From contig NZ_FOUS01000006.1 in NCBI RefSeq assembly GCF_900114915.1, positions 391,230 through 455,229 on the forward strand: a DNA stretch of 64,000 nucleotides, in the 5' to 3' direction. The translations under genes and the position numbers were made by a program. This DNA is from Bradyrhizobium sp. Rc3b (lineage in GTDB: Bacteria > Pseudomonadota > Alphaproteobacteria > Rhizobiales > Xanthobacteraceae). This document shows, in pieces, positions 34,767 to 43,727 of the stretch; positions within the stretch are counted from its first letter, which is position 1, and every line of letters begins with the position of its first letter. The notes under the pieces were generated by a model that had not been told where the DNA came from, searched no databases, and saw only the letters and a list, made by a program, of their open reading frames with translations.

Positions 34767-35783
34767 TCACACCGTCAGCAGCGTCTTGATCGCGCGGCGC
34801 TGGTCCATCGCCTTGTAGCCCTCGGCGACCTGATCGATCGGCAGCGTGAGATCGAACACCCTGCCCGGCTGTATGCGTCCATTGAGGACGCGGTCCATGA
34901 GATCGGGCAAGAACCGCCGCACCGGGGCAGGACCGCCCATCATGCGCCGCTGGCCGAAGAACAGGGCCTGGCCGTCGAAAGTCACACCATGGGGAACACC
35001 GACATAGCCGATACTGCCGCCGGGACGCGCGCATTCGAGGGCCTGCGACATCGCTTCCTGCGTACCGACGCATTCGAGCACCGAATCGGCGCCGACGCCC
35101 CGGGTCAGGTCCTTGACGCGCGCGATGCCTTCTGCGCCGCGTTCCATGACGATATCGGTCGCGCCGAACGCTTTGGCCAGATCCTGCCGCGTCTTGTGGC
35201 GGCTCATGGCGATGATGCGCGAGGCGCCCATCTCTTTCGCCGCAAGCACGCCCATGAGGCCGACCGCGCCGTCACCGACCACCGCGACCACGGAGCCCTG
35301 CTTCACATTCGCAGCGTCGGCCGCGTACCAGCCGGTCCCGAGCACGTCGGAGGTCGCGAGCAGATGCGGGATGAGATCGCTGCCCGGCACCTCCCTGGTC
35401 GCGACGAGCGTGCCATCCGCAAGGGGGACACGGGCGTAAGGCGCCTGCGCGCCCGACATGAACTCGCGCTTTTCGCACGACGATTGAAAGCCGAACTTGC
35501 AATGCGGGCAAGTATTGTCCGACACGCAGAACGAGCCGACGACGAACTGGCCGGGCCTGACGGTCCGCACCGCACTGCCGATCTCGACCACCACGCCGCA
35601 ATATTCGTGACCCATATGCGCAGGGCCGTCATTCGGCTGCAGGCCGCGATATGGCCAGAGATCGGAGCCGCAGATGCACGTCGCCGACAGCTTGATGATG
35701 GCGTCGGTCGGGTGGACGATTTTGGGATCGTCGACGGTTTCGTAACGGACATCGCCGGGTCCGTAGAGGATTGTCGCTTTCAT
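34767..35783 (-). CDS. Zinc-dependent alcohol dehydrogenase
   Basis: A 338-residue medium-chain dehydrogenase from the ATG at 35783, with AAGGAGAA upstream. The catalytic zinc site starts at CICGSD near residue 36, MGHEYCG gives the His-Glu pair, CPHCKFGFQSSC provides the structural zinc cysteines, and GDGAVGLMGV is the Rossmann motif. Substrate unknown. Divergent from the LysR regulator at 36003, which probably controls this gene and the SDR. Confidence 0.9.
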   Translation of the reverse strand: MKATILYGPGDVRYETVDDPKIVHPTDAIIKLSATCICGSDLWPYRGLQPNDGPAHMGHEYCGVVVEIGSAVRTVRPGQFVVGSFCVSDNTCPHCKFGFQSSCEKREFMSGAQAPYARVPLADGTLVATREVPGSDLIPHLLATSDVLGTGWYAADAANVKQGSVVAVVGDGAVGLMGVLAAKEMGASRIIAMSRHKTRQDLAKAFGATDIVMERGAEGIARVKDLTRGVGADSVLECVGTQEAMSQALECARPGGSIGYVGVPHGVTFDGQALFFGQRRMMGGPAPVRRFLPDLMDRVLNGRIQPGRVFDLTLPIDQVAEGYKAMDQRRAIKTLLTV

Positions 35784-35946
35784 TGCTTTTCTCCTTCGAG
35801 TCACAAAGCCGGACTCGCCGACACACAGGCCGCGCATCGCGCCGAGGCACAAAGCTACAGCGCGAAGACCGCACTCCACGCGGCTGCGGGATGCGAAGCC
35901 CAGCCTGCGCGTTTACGACATCATCTAGGGTCCCGGGCGGCGGCCG

Positions 35947-35979
35947 ATTAGTCGATATAATTTGCTTGCATTAATCGAT
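35947..35979. promoter_or_regulatory. Candidate LysR operator/promoter region
   Basis: A near-perfect ten-base direct repeat, ATTAGTCGAT (35947-35956) and ATTAATCGAT (35970-35979), with TATAAT (35956-35961) between. It lies in the divergent region next to the LysR start. The role is inferred from position. Confidence 0.35.
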
Positions 35980-36002
35980 ACGGGCCATGAATAGTGGCGG
36001 CC

Positions 36003-36911
36003 ATGGCAAGCCAGGATTTCAACGATTTGCTGGCTTTCGTGGCCGTCGCCCGCGAGCGCAGCTTCACGAAGGCCGCCGCGAAACTGGGCGTGGTGCAATC
36101 GACGCTCAGCCATACGATCAAGCGCCTGGAATCGCAGATGGGACTGCGGCTGCTCACGCGCACGACCCGAAGCGTCGGCCTGACCGAGGCGGGCGAGCGC
36201 CTTCAAAAATCAGTTGCGCCCCGCATCGAAGAGATCGAGCGCGATATCGCCGCGCTGATGTCGCTGCGTGACAAGCCGTCGGGCACGATCCGGATCACGC
36301 TCTCGGACCATGCGCTGGACACGGTCGTCTGGCCGAAGCTGTCGCCCGTCTTGGGAAAATACCCCGACCTCAAGGTCGAGTTCAGCCTCGACACTGCCTT
36401 CCGCAACATCGTCGAAGACGGTTTCGATGCGGGCATCCGCCTCGGCGAAAGCGTCGAGAAGGACATGATCGCGGTGCGCATCGGTCCGGACTGGCGGCTC
36501 GTCGCGGTCGCCTCGCCTGCCTATCTGAAGGAGCATCCGAAACCAAGACATCCGCAAGACCTGCTGAAGCACGTCTGCATCAAGCGGCGCGCGGCCGCCG
36601 GCGGCCATTACGTGTGGGAGTTCGCCAGGAACGGTCCCGACCTGCGGGTACGCGTCGAGGGACAACTGACCTTCAACGATTCCCGGGCGATGATCGACGC
36701 CGCCATGAAGGGTTTCGGCATCGCCTATGTCCCCGAGGACATGGTGACACGGCACGTCCGTTCCGGTGAGCTCGTCATCGTGCTCGACGACTGGTCGCCG
36801 AAATTCGACGGCTACTATATCTATTATCCGACCTCGCGGCAGAACTCGGCTGCATTCAAGGTGATCGTCGACGCACTCCGCCATCACGAAGCGCGAGGAA
36901 GACGTGGCTAG
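36003..36911 (+). CDS. LysR family transcriptional regulator
   Basis: A 302-residue protein. The winged helix-turn-helix covers residues 5-63 (FVAVARERSFTKAAAKLG, QSTLSHTIKRLE) and the LysR substrate domain about 90-295. The best matches are to AaeR/CrgA-type regulators (PSGTIRITLSDHALDTVVWPKL). Start ATG at 36003; a GTG three codons earlier is possible. Divergent from the alcohol dehydrogenase and likely its regulator. Confidence 0.9.
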   Translation: MASQDFNDLLAFVAVARERSFTKAAAKLGVVQSTLSHTIKRLESQMGLRLLTRTTRSVGLTEAGERLQKSVAPRIEEIERDIAALMSLRDKPSGTIRITLSDHALDTVVWPKLSPVLGKYPDLKVEFSLDTAFRNIVEDGFDAGIRLGESVEKDMIAVRIGPDWRLVAVASPAYLKEHPKPRHPQDLLKHVCIKRRAAAGGHYVWEFARNGPDLRVRVEGQLTFNDSRAMIDAAMKGFGIAYVPEDMVTRHVRSGELVIVLDDWSPKFDGYYIYYPTSRQNSAAFKVIVDALRHHEARGRRG

Positions 36912-36976
36912 TTTGCCTCGCCGCCGCGCTTGAAAATAGCGCGAAGCCGCACATCAACGAATCAAGCGCTGGTGCT

Positions 36977-38191
36977 CTATCCCATCACCCCGCCGCGCTT
37001 GATCAGCTCCTTGCCGACAGCGGCCAGATGCACCTGGTCCGGGCCGTCGCCGATGCGGATGAAGCGGGCGTAGACATAGGCACGCGCCAGGAACGTATCC
37101 TGCGAGACGCCGGCGGCGCCGTGGATCTGGATGGCGCGGTCGATGACGCGGGCGGCCATGCTGGGCACCACGATCTTGGCCGCGGCGATCAGGTCGCGCG
37201 CGGCCTTGTTGCCTTCGCGGTCCATCTTGTCGGCGGCTTGCAGCGTCAGGAGCCGCGCCTGCGCGATCTCGCAGAACGAGTTTGCGATGTCCTCGCGCAC
37301 CGAGCCCTGCTCGGCGAGCGGCCTGCCGAAGGCCACGCGGGAGACTGATCGCTGGCACATCAATTCGAGCGCACGCTGGGCGCAGCCGATCAGCCGCATG
37401 CAATGGTGGATGCGGCCGGGGCCGAGCCGCCCCTGCGCGATCTCGAAGCCGCGGCCCTCGCCGAGCAGGATGTTCTCCACGGGCACGCGGACGTTCTCGT
37501 AGACGATCTCGGGATGGCCGCTAGGGGCGTCGTCATAGCCATAGGTCAACATGTCGCGGACGATGCGCACGCCCGGCGTGTTCCTGGGCACCAGGATCAT
37601 GGATTGCTGGCGGTGGCGGTCGGGATCGTCGGGCGCGGTCTTGCCCATCACGATCAGGATCTCGCAATCCTCGTTCATCGCGCCTGAGGCGAACCACTTC
37701 CGGCCGTTGATGACGTAATCGTCCCCGTCGCGCTTGATGGCGCACTGGATGTTGGTGGCGTCGCTGGAGGCGACCTGCGGCTCGGTCATCGAGAAGCCCG
37801 AGCGGATGCGCCCCTCCAGCAACGGCTTCAGCCAGCGCTCCTGCTGTGCAGGCGTGCCGTAGTTCGCGAGCACCTCCATGTTGCCGACATCGGGCGCCGA
37901 GCAGTTGAAGATTTCGGGCGCCCAGAGGATGCGGCCCATGATCTCCTTCACCGGAGCATAGTCGAGATTGGAGAGGCCGGGGCCGTGCTCGCCGGAGAGA
38001 AACAGGTTCCAGAGCCCCTGCTCCCGCGCCAGCCGCTTCAGGTCCTGCAGCACGGCCGGCGTCTTGTAGCGTGCGGCTTCCGGCTTCACCTGCTCGTAAT
38101 AGAGCTCCTCGACCGGCTCGACATGCGTCCGCATGAACTGCCGGACGCGGTCCTGAAGCTCCAGCGAACGTGAGGAGTGTTGGAAGTCCAT
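36977..38191 (-). CDS. Acyl-CoA dehydrogenase
   Basis: A 404-residue FAD flavoprotein from the ATG at 38191. FSMTEPQVASSDATNIQ and DDYVINGRKWFASGA are the N-terminal and middle-domain signatures, and IHGAAGVSQDTFLAR is the C-terminal FAD contact. The overall text fits the ACAD10/11-like group used on long or unusual acyl chains. The next gene upstream on this strand is an ABC binding protein; no obvious operon partner. Confidence 0.9.
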   Translation of the reverse strand: MDFQHSSRSLELQDRVRQFMRTHVEPVEELYYEQVKPEAARYKTPAVLQDLKRLAREQGLWNLFLSGEHGPGLSNLDYAPVKEIMGRILWAPEIFNCSAPDVGNMEVLANYGTPAQQERWLKPLLEGRIRSGFSMTEPQVASSDATNIQCAIKRDGDDYVINGRKWFASGAMNEDCEILIVMGKTAPDDPDRHRQQSMILVPRNTPGVRIVRDMLTYGYDDAPSGHPEIVYENVRVPVENILLGEGRGFEIAQGRLGPGRIHHCMRLIGCAQRALELMCQRSVSRVAFGRPLAEQGSVREDIANSFCEIAQARLLTLQAADKMDREGNKAARDLIAAAKIVVPSMAARVIDRAIQIHGAAGVSQDTFLARAYVYARFIRIGDGPDQVHLAAVGKELIKRGGVMG

Positions 38192-38227
38192 TTTCAATCC
38201 TCCGCTCGCCGACGCTCGCGTCGGTCC

Positions 38228-38348
38228 CGTAGGGTGGGCAAAGCATCCGCCGTAGCTCGAAGAGCGAAGGCGGAAGCGTGCCCACGTTCCTGTTTCCGTA
38301 TTGAGCAGGTCGTGGGCACGGCGCAAGTGCGCCTTTGCCCACCCTACG
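38228..38348. repeat. Dispersed inverted repeat (CGTAGGGTGGGCAAAG family), copy 1
   Basis: Outer arms CGTAGGGTGGGCAAAG and CTTTGCCCACCCTACG, inner arms CGTGCCCACG and CGTGGGCACG. It is highly similar to 51577-51706. It fills the gap between two leftward genes. Confidence 0.85.
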
Positions 38349-38377
38349 ATTCCGAGATCGCGGAGAGAGCCCTGCCC

Positions 38378-39589
38378 TCACGTCCCCTTCAAGAGTTCGC
38401 TCGCGACCACCCAGTCGTTGCCGTCGAACTGCAGCATATAGCCATCCTTGATCGGGCGGAAATCCTGCGGGGTGGTGTTCAGCGTGATGCCGGGCATCAG
38501 CAGCGACAGCGGCACGCTCTTCAGGTTCGCCGCCTGCGCCATGATGTTCTCGCGCGTCAGATTGTCCTTGCACTGCTTCAGCAGCACCACCAGCGCCTCG
38601 GCGACGGTGTAGCCGTAGAGGCCGGCGACGTTGTTGACGTCGGCATTGGGCAGGCGCTTCTTCATGAAATCGATATAGGCCGTCATCGCCGGATCGTTCT
38701 TCGGCGCTTCGACGAACGGCTTGAGCGCGCCGAGCGAGAGCACGCCTTTGCCGGCCTCGAGGCCCGCAGGGACCATCACGGTCGCCTTGTTGGCGCAGCC
38801 GCTAGCGAGGAAGCGCGTCGGCTGCCAGCCGACCTCGTGGGCCTTGCGGATCGCCTGCGCGCAGGCGCGCGGCGTCACCGAATAGATCATGAAGACGTCG
38901 GCCTTGGTGTTCGCCAGGGTCAGCACCTGGGAATCGACGGTGGGATCGGCGACCTCGAAGCTCGAGGCCATCGCGATCGCCTTGTCGGCGTCAGCGCCGA
39001 GCGCCTCCTTGACGCCGCGTAGATATTCCTTGCCGGCATCGTCGTTCTGATAGAGCACGGCGAAGCGCGCATTCGGGTTCTTGGCGCGGGCATAGGCGAC
39101 GTCGATCGCAGCCTCGCTGGTGTAGTTCGGCGCCCAGGGCAGCGCCATCGACCAGGGCATGTTGGCCGGATCGTTCCACTTCGAGGCCGAGCTGATCAGA
39201 AACAGCTGCGGCACCTTGTTGCTGTTGAGATATTTTGCGATCGCCGAGCTTGGCGCCGTGCCCATGGTGGCGAAGATGAAGGCGACGCCGTCACCTTCGA
39301 CCAGCCGCCGCGCCGCCTCCATCGTCTTGGGCGGCGAGAACGCGTCGTCCAGCGAGATCAAATTGAGCTTGCGGCCGGCAACCCCGCCCTTCTCGTTGAC
39401 CTCGTCGAAATAGGCCGCGATGACCCTGCCCGTGATGCTGAGGGGCGAAGCCGGCCCGCTATAGGGCATGGTGTTGCCGATCTTGATCTCGGTGTCGCTG
39501 ACGCCGGGACCGTAGGATTTTTGCGCGGAGACGGATGTGGACAGGCAGGCGGCAGCGAGCGCTGCGGCCAGGGCCAAGGCGGCTTTCAT
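38378..39589 (-). CDS. ABC transporter substrate-binding protein (branched-chain amino acid type)
   Basis: A 403-residue periplasmic protein. Signal peptide about 1-22 (ending VSAQ), then a LivJ/LivK-like fold: GVSDTEIKIGNTMPYSGPAS at the start and FDEVNEKGGVAGRKL, both typical of this family. In this class of genomes such proteins bind amino acids, aromatic acids or other small carboxylates. No permease or ATPase genes are adjacent, so it is an orphan component. Confidence 0.9.
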   Translation of the reverse strand: MKAALALAAALAAACLSTSVSAQKSYGPGVSDTEIKIGNTMPYSGPASPLSITGRVIAAYFDEVNEKGGVAGRKLNLISLDDAFSPPKTMEAARRLVEGDGVAFIFATMGTAPSSAIAKYLNSNKVPQLFLISSASKWNDPANMPWSMALPWAPNYTSEAAIDVAYARAKNPNARFAVLYQNDDAGKEYLRGVKEALGADADKAIAMASSFEVADPTVDSQVLTLANTKADVFMIYSVTPRACAQAIRKAHEVGWQPTRFLASGCANKATVMVPAGLEAGKGVLSLGALKPFVEAPKNDPAMTAYIDFMKKRLPNADVNNVAGLYGYTVAEALVVLLKQCKDNLTRENIMAQAANLKSVPLSLLMPGITLNTTPQDFRPIKDGYMLQFDGNDWVVASELLKGT

Positions 39590-39705
39590 GGTTTCTCCCC
39601 AGTGCTCATCGTCCGCGCGAGGCGGCCGCGCGGCGTGCTGCTTTTTGCCAGCGCGTCAGATCAGCGGAGTTCCGCAAGATGGTCTTGCGTCGAGTTGCTG
39701 ATGGC

Positions 39706-40281
39706 TTAGCCGCGCCGCTTCAGGCTGAAGCCCAGGCTGATCCAGCCTGCTCCCGCCATGATCAGATCGATGCCGAGGAACAGACCGAGGATGTAGACGC
39801 TGTTCACCGGCCAGCGTGCGACGATCAGCAGGCCAAGCAGCAGCGTGATGACGGCCGACAGCGCCACCCAGACCCACGGGCTCTCGCGCTTCATGCTGAA
39901 GGCGAGAAACAGCCTGACGGCGCCCGAGGCGATCAGCGAGGCGCCGAGAAACAACGTCAGCAGGACCGCCGCGAACAGCGGATTCTCGAATGTCAGGAAG
40001 CCCGCGATCACGTAGAGCACGCCGAGCAGGGCCCAGATCAGGAACTTGCCCCAGCTCTTCATCTGGAACGCGCCGATGATCTCGGTGACGCCCGCGACGA
40101 TCATCATGGCGCCGACCACGATGACGCTCGCCACCGTCGCCATCACCATGCTGCCGAGTGCAATGAAGCCGGCGATGAGATAGACGACGCCGAGCGCGAC
40201 GATCCAGCCCCATTTGGCATGCAGCGCCGCGATGCCGGAGCCGAGACTTGGGTGATGTGACGTGTCCGAAGCACTGGTCAT
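39706..40281 (-). CDS. HdeD family membrane protein
   Basis: A 191-residue protein from the ATG at 40281 with six hydrophobic segments arranged as three pairs, the HdeD/DUF308 pattern (WIVALGVVYLIAGFIALGS and similar repeated twice). In E. coli HdeD supports acid resistance at high density; the role in rhizobia is less clear. No strong regulatory site was seen upstream. Confidence 0.85.
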   Translation of the reverse strand: MTSASDTSHHPSLGSGIAALHAKWGWIVALGVVYLIAGFIALGSMVMATVASVIVVGAMMIVAGVTEIIGAFQMKSWGKFLIWALLGVLYVIAGFLTFENPLFAAVLLTLFLGASLIASGAVRLFLAFSMKRESPWVWVALSAVITLLLGLLIVARWPVNSVYILGLFLGIDLIMAGAGWISLGFSLKRRG

Positions 40282-40409
40282 GACGGCCACTCCTGCTTGC
40301 GTAGCCCGGGGGCACGCGCCAGAATAGCACGCACCGTGCCGGGACGACAGCCAGCAGAACACCCGTACCGGCAGTAACATTGACGCAAATCAAGATCGAC
40401 TGCGGCGCA

Positions 40410-41933
40410 TCAGCCGCGGGACCGCTCCATCTCTAGCTCGGCCTTGAGGTTGTCGAGATCGCGGTAGATCGACGCAACCGCCAGCACGCGGCCGTCCTTG
40501 CGGTACTTCAACAGGCAGTCCTTGCCTCCGATGCTGCCGTCGATCGCGATCTCGTCAAAGCTCTCGGCGTGGCCGACATAGTTGATCGGCACGTCGTAGT
40601 GTTGCGACCAGAAGAACGGCACCGCGTCGAAGCGCTCGCGCTTGCCGAGCATGTTGCGCGCCGCGGTCTGGCCCTGGCGTTCGGCAACGACCCAATGTTC
40701 GACACGGATGGTTTGCCGGGAATGCGGATCGGGCCAGCGCGCGATGTCGCCGGCCGCGAAAATGCCGGCGACACTGGTTTCGAGATATTCGCTCACGCTG
40801 ACACCGCGATCCGCTGCAAGGCCGGCGTGCTCGGCCAGCGCAAGGCGCGGCTTGACGCCGATGCCGACCACGACGAGGTCGGCTTCGATGACAGCTCCGC
40901 TCTTTAGCGTGGCGCGGGTGCCGTCGAGCTTTTCGACCGTGTCCTTGAGGTGAAAGATCACGCCGTTCTCTTCATGGAGCGACCGGACGAAGTCGCCCAT
41001 CTCCGAGCCGAGCACCTTCTGCATCGGCCGCTCTTCCGGCGCGACGACGTGCACCTCGATCTTGCGCGCCCGCAGGGACGCCGCGACTTCGAGGCCGATG
41101 AAACTGGCGCCGATGACCAAAGCGCGCCTGGCACTCCCCGCTGCCTTGATGATGGCGCGGCTGTCGGCGACGGAGCGCAAGGTGTGGACATGCGGCTGGT
41201 CGGCGCCCGGGATCTGCAGTTTGACCGGCTCGGCGCCGGTCGCGAGCAGCAGCCGGTCGAACGGAAGCCTGTCGCCATTGCCGAGCGTGACGTTGCGCGT
41301 CTTCGCATCTATGGCGGAGACGCCGGTGTTGAGCCTGAGATCGATGCCCGCGTCCTGATAATAGTCCTCGCCCCGCAGCGGCAGCCAATCCTCCGGTGCG
41401 CTGCCCGCGAGATAATCCTTGGAGAGGTTGGGCCGGTCGACCGGCATCGCGCCGTCATCGCTGAGCATGGTGATGGCGCCGGCAAAGCCCTCGCGCCGGA
41501 GCGTCTCGGCGGCCGCGAAGCCGGCTGCACCGCCGCCGACGATGACGAATTTCTCCGGCGTCGGCGCGTTGCGATGAGCGATCGACGGCTTCGGCGCCTC
41601 GCGCTTGCGCTGAACGATGACGTTGTCCCGATCGCGCGCGACCTCCCACACCGCCAGCGCGTTCAGCGCCGGCGGGCGGGTGGCTTCGCCGGTGCGCAAG
41701 GAGAAGCAGGCATGATGCCAGGGACAGCGGATGGTAACGCCCACCACCAGGCCCTCGGCGAGCGGCCCGTGGTAATGGCTGCAGGCCGGCTCGATCGCAA
41801 AGATCTCGCTGCCGGCCTGCACCAGCAGGACGTCTTCCTCGCCGACATGACCGAGCAGTTTGCCATCCCTGAACGCGGTCAGCGACACGCCTTTGCTCAG
41901 GTCGGGTCGGCTCGGCTTGTTGTTCTCGGTCAT
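40410..41933 (-). CDS. Rieske-FAD oxidoreductase (AIFM3-like ferredoxin reductase)
   Basis: A 507-residue protein. Residues about 15-110 form a Rieske domain with CSH and CPWH as the 2Fe-2S ligands. The rest is a pyridine nucleotide-disulfide type reductase: FAD motif VIVGGGAAGFAAAETL near residue 130, NAD motif ALVIGASFIGLEVAASL near 270, and GIFAAGDIARW. The fused Rieske-reductase layout is that of AIFM3-like and some dioxygenase reductases. It lies 27 bases after folE on the same strand, so they may form one transcript. Confidence 0.88.
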   Translation of the reverse strand: MTENNKPSRPDLSKGVSLTAFRDGKLLGHVGEEDVLLVQAGSEIFAIEPACSHYHGPLAEGLVVGVTIRCPWHHACFSLRTGEATRPPALNALAVWEVARDRDNVIVQRKREAPKPSIAHRNAPTPEKFVIVGGGAAGFAAAETLRREGFAGAITMLSDDGAMPVDRPNLSKDYLAGSAPEDWLPLRGEDYYQDAGIDLRLNTGVSAIDAKTRNVTLGNGDRLPFDRLLLATGAEPVKLQIPGADQPHVHTLRSVADSRAIIKAAGSARRALVIGASFIGLEVAASLRARKIEVHVVAPEERPMQKVLGSEMGDFVRSLHEENGVIFHLKDTVEKLDGTRATLKSGAVIEADLVVVGIGVKPRLALAEHAGLAADRGVSVSEYLETSVAGIFAAGDIARWPDPHSRQTIRVEHWVVAERQGQTAARNMLGKRERFDAVPFFWSQHYDVPINYVGHAESFDEIAIDGSIGGKDCLLKYRKDGRVLAVASIYRDLDNLKAELEMERSRG

Positions 41934-41960
41934 GGCGCCGTCTCCTTGAGCAGCCGCGGG

Positions 41961-42587
41961 TCAATCGTCCGAATTGGCGAGCCCCAACAGTTCCTGGCGC
42001 GTCAGCGCATTGTCGCGGAACACACCCAGCATGCGGCTGGTGACGAGATCGGTCCCGGGCTTGTGCGCGCCGCGCGTGGTCATGCAGTGATGCGTCGCCT
42101 TGATGATGACGCCGACGCCTTCAGGCTTGAGCACGTCGTTGATGGTATTGGCGATCTGCGCGGTCATCTTCTCCTGGATCTGGAGGCGCTTGGCGTAGAT
42201 GTCCACCACGCGCGCAAGCTTGCTGATGCCGACGACACGGCCCTGCGGGATATAGGCGACCCAGGCGCGGCCGACGATCGGCGCCATGTGGTGCTCGCAA
42301 TGGCTCTCGAAGCGAACGCCGCGCAGGACGATCATCTCGTCATAGCCTTCGATCTCCTCGAAGGTCTTTTGCAGGATTTCCGTCGGGTCCTGCGCATAGC
42401 CGGAAAAATACTCCTCAAAGGCGCGTGAGACCCGGTCCGGCGTCTCACGCAGACCATCGCGCGCGGGATCGTCGCCGGCCCAGCGGATCATGGTGCGGAT
42501 CGCCTGCTCGACCTCGAGCCTGTCAGGCCGTTCGACCGGCGCCTGCGCCACCGCGACACGTTCCAGCTTGCGCACTTGTGACTTCAT
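41961..42587 (-). CDS. folE: GTP cyclohydrolase I FolE
   Basis: A 208-residue enzyme making dihydroneopterin triphosphate, the first step of folate and pterin synthesis. The zinc ligands are visible in ESHCEHH and HHCM; QIQEKMTAQIA and RGAHKPGT are conserved blocks. The ATG at 42587 has GGGGAGG upstream; a frame-extending start six codons earlier is less likely. Followed by the Rieske-FAD reductase. Confidence 0.95.
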   Translation of the reverse strand: MKSQVRKLERVAVAQAPVERPDRLEVEQAIRTMIRWAGDDPARDGLRETPDRVSRAFEEYFSGYAQDPTEILQKTFEEIEGYDEMIVLRGVRFESHCEHHMAPIVGRAWVAYIPQGRVVGISKLARVVDIYAKRLQIQEKMTAQIANTINDVLKPEGVGVIIKATHHCMTTRGAHKPGTDLVTSRMLGVFRDNALTRQELLGLANSDD

Positions 42588-42723
42588 CGAGATCCTCCCC
42601 TGCAACGAGCCGCATACAGAAGCGGCTCCTCAGCTTGGACGGCTGCAATCGCAAAAGGTTCCCAGGATCAGGAAAAATCGGAGGGACGGCAGACAAGCCA
42701 GCCGGCCGGACGAGAAACGAGCT

Positions 42724-43614
42724 TTATGAGGCCGCTTTCCGGACCTCGACCACCGCCTGCGCCCATTCGGCCGGCCGCTCCTGCGGCAGATTATGACCGG
42801 CATCGGTGAAGACACGCCGCTCGAATGGACCCTCGAACTTGCTGGCGTGATGGGCGGTGCCGGGATTGACGCCGTCGCTGTCGCCGTCGATCGCAATCGT
42901 CGGGACGCGGATCGGCGGCTGGTCTGCGAGCTTCGCCTCGATCGCGGCATAAGCAGGATCGCCCGCGACCAGCGCGTAGCGGTGGCGGTAGGAGTGGATC
43001 ACGACGTCGACGAAGTCAGGATTGTCGAACGACACCGCGCTCTGCTCGAACGTCGTGTCGTCGAACGCCCATTTCGGTGACCACATCGCCCAGAGCTGGC
43101 GGGCAAAGCCACGCCGGGTGCGCTCCAGCGCGCGGCGTCCGCGCTCGTTGTGAAAGAGATATTGATACCAGAGCGCGGCTTCCTCCGGCGGCGAGGCCGG
43201 CTCCATGGAACGGGCGATGTTCTGGATGTTGTAGGAATTGCCGGAAACGAGGGCGATCACGCGCTCCGGATAGAGCGCCGAGACCACGCAGGCCGCGCGC
43301 CCGCCCCAGTCGTAGCCGCCGACGACGGCGCGCTCGATACGAAGCGCGTCCATGAAGGCCAGCAGATCGGCGCCGAGCGCCGCCTGCTCGCCGGAGCGCG
43401 GCGTATCCGGGGAGCGAAACCGCGTCGGTCCGTAGCCGCGCAGCCAGGGCACCAGCACGCGCGCGCCGGCCTCGGCAATGATCGGCGCGGTCTCGGCATA
43501 GGCGTTCACGTCATAGGGAAAGCCGTGGCCCAGGATGCAGGGCCAGCCGTCAGGTGCGCCGTATTCGCGATAGGCAATGTCGAGGACGTCCGTGGTGATC
43601 GTTTTTTGTTGCAT
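42724..43614 (-). CDS. Alpha/beta hydrolase
   Basis: A 296-residue protein of the haloalkane dehalogenase/epoxide hydrolase branch. Oxyanion segment LGHGFPYD, nucleophile motif GGYDWGG with Asp as nucleophile, and a C-terminal His in DAGHNLPQERPAEWA. The Asp nucleophile points to an epoxide hydrolase or dehalogenase rather than an esterase. It is 136 bases upstream of folE on the same strand. Confidence 0.87.
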   Translation of the reverse strand: MQQKTITTDVLDIAYREYGAPDGWPCILGHGFPYDVNAYAETAPIIAEAGARVLVPWLRGYGPTRFRSPDTPRSGEQAALGADLLAFMDALRIERAVVGGYDWGGRAACVVSALYPERVIALVSGNSYNIQNIARSMEPASPPEEAALWYQYLFHNERGRRALERTRRGFARQLWAMWSPKWAFDDTTFEQSAVSFDNPDFVDVVIHSYRHRYALVAGDPAYAAIEAKLADQPPIRVPTIAIDGDSDGVNPGTAHHASKFEGPFERRVFTDAGHNLPQERPAEWAQAVVEVRKAAS

Positions 43615-43639
43615 GGTTGTTCACGGCGTTGGGGATTTC

Positions 43640-43720
43640 GTAGCCCGGATGGAGCGCAGCGCAATCCGGGAACGCCAGCATCCGCGAATCCCGGAGTTCG
43701 CTGCGCTCCATCCGGGCTAC
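43640..43720. repeat. Dispersed palindromic repeat with 21-base perfect arms
   Basis: Perfect inverted arms: 43640-43660 and 43700-43720 (GTAGCCCGGATGGAGCGC... and its complement). It lies between the alpha/beta hydrolase and HD genes and may act as a terminator for the HD gene, whose stop is eight bases away. Confidence 0.85.
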
Positions 43721-43727
43721 AACAGGT

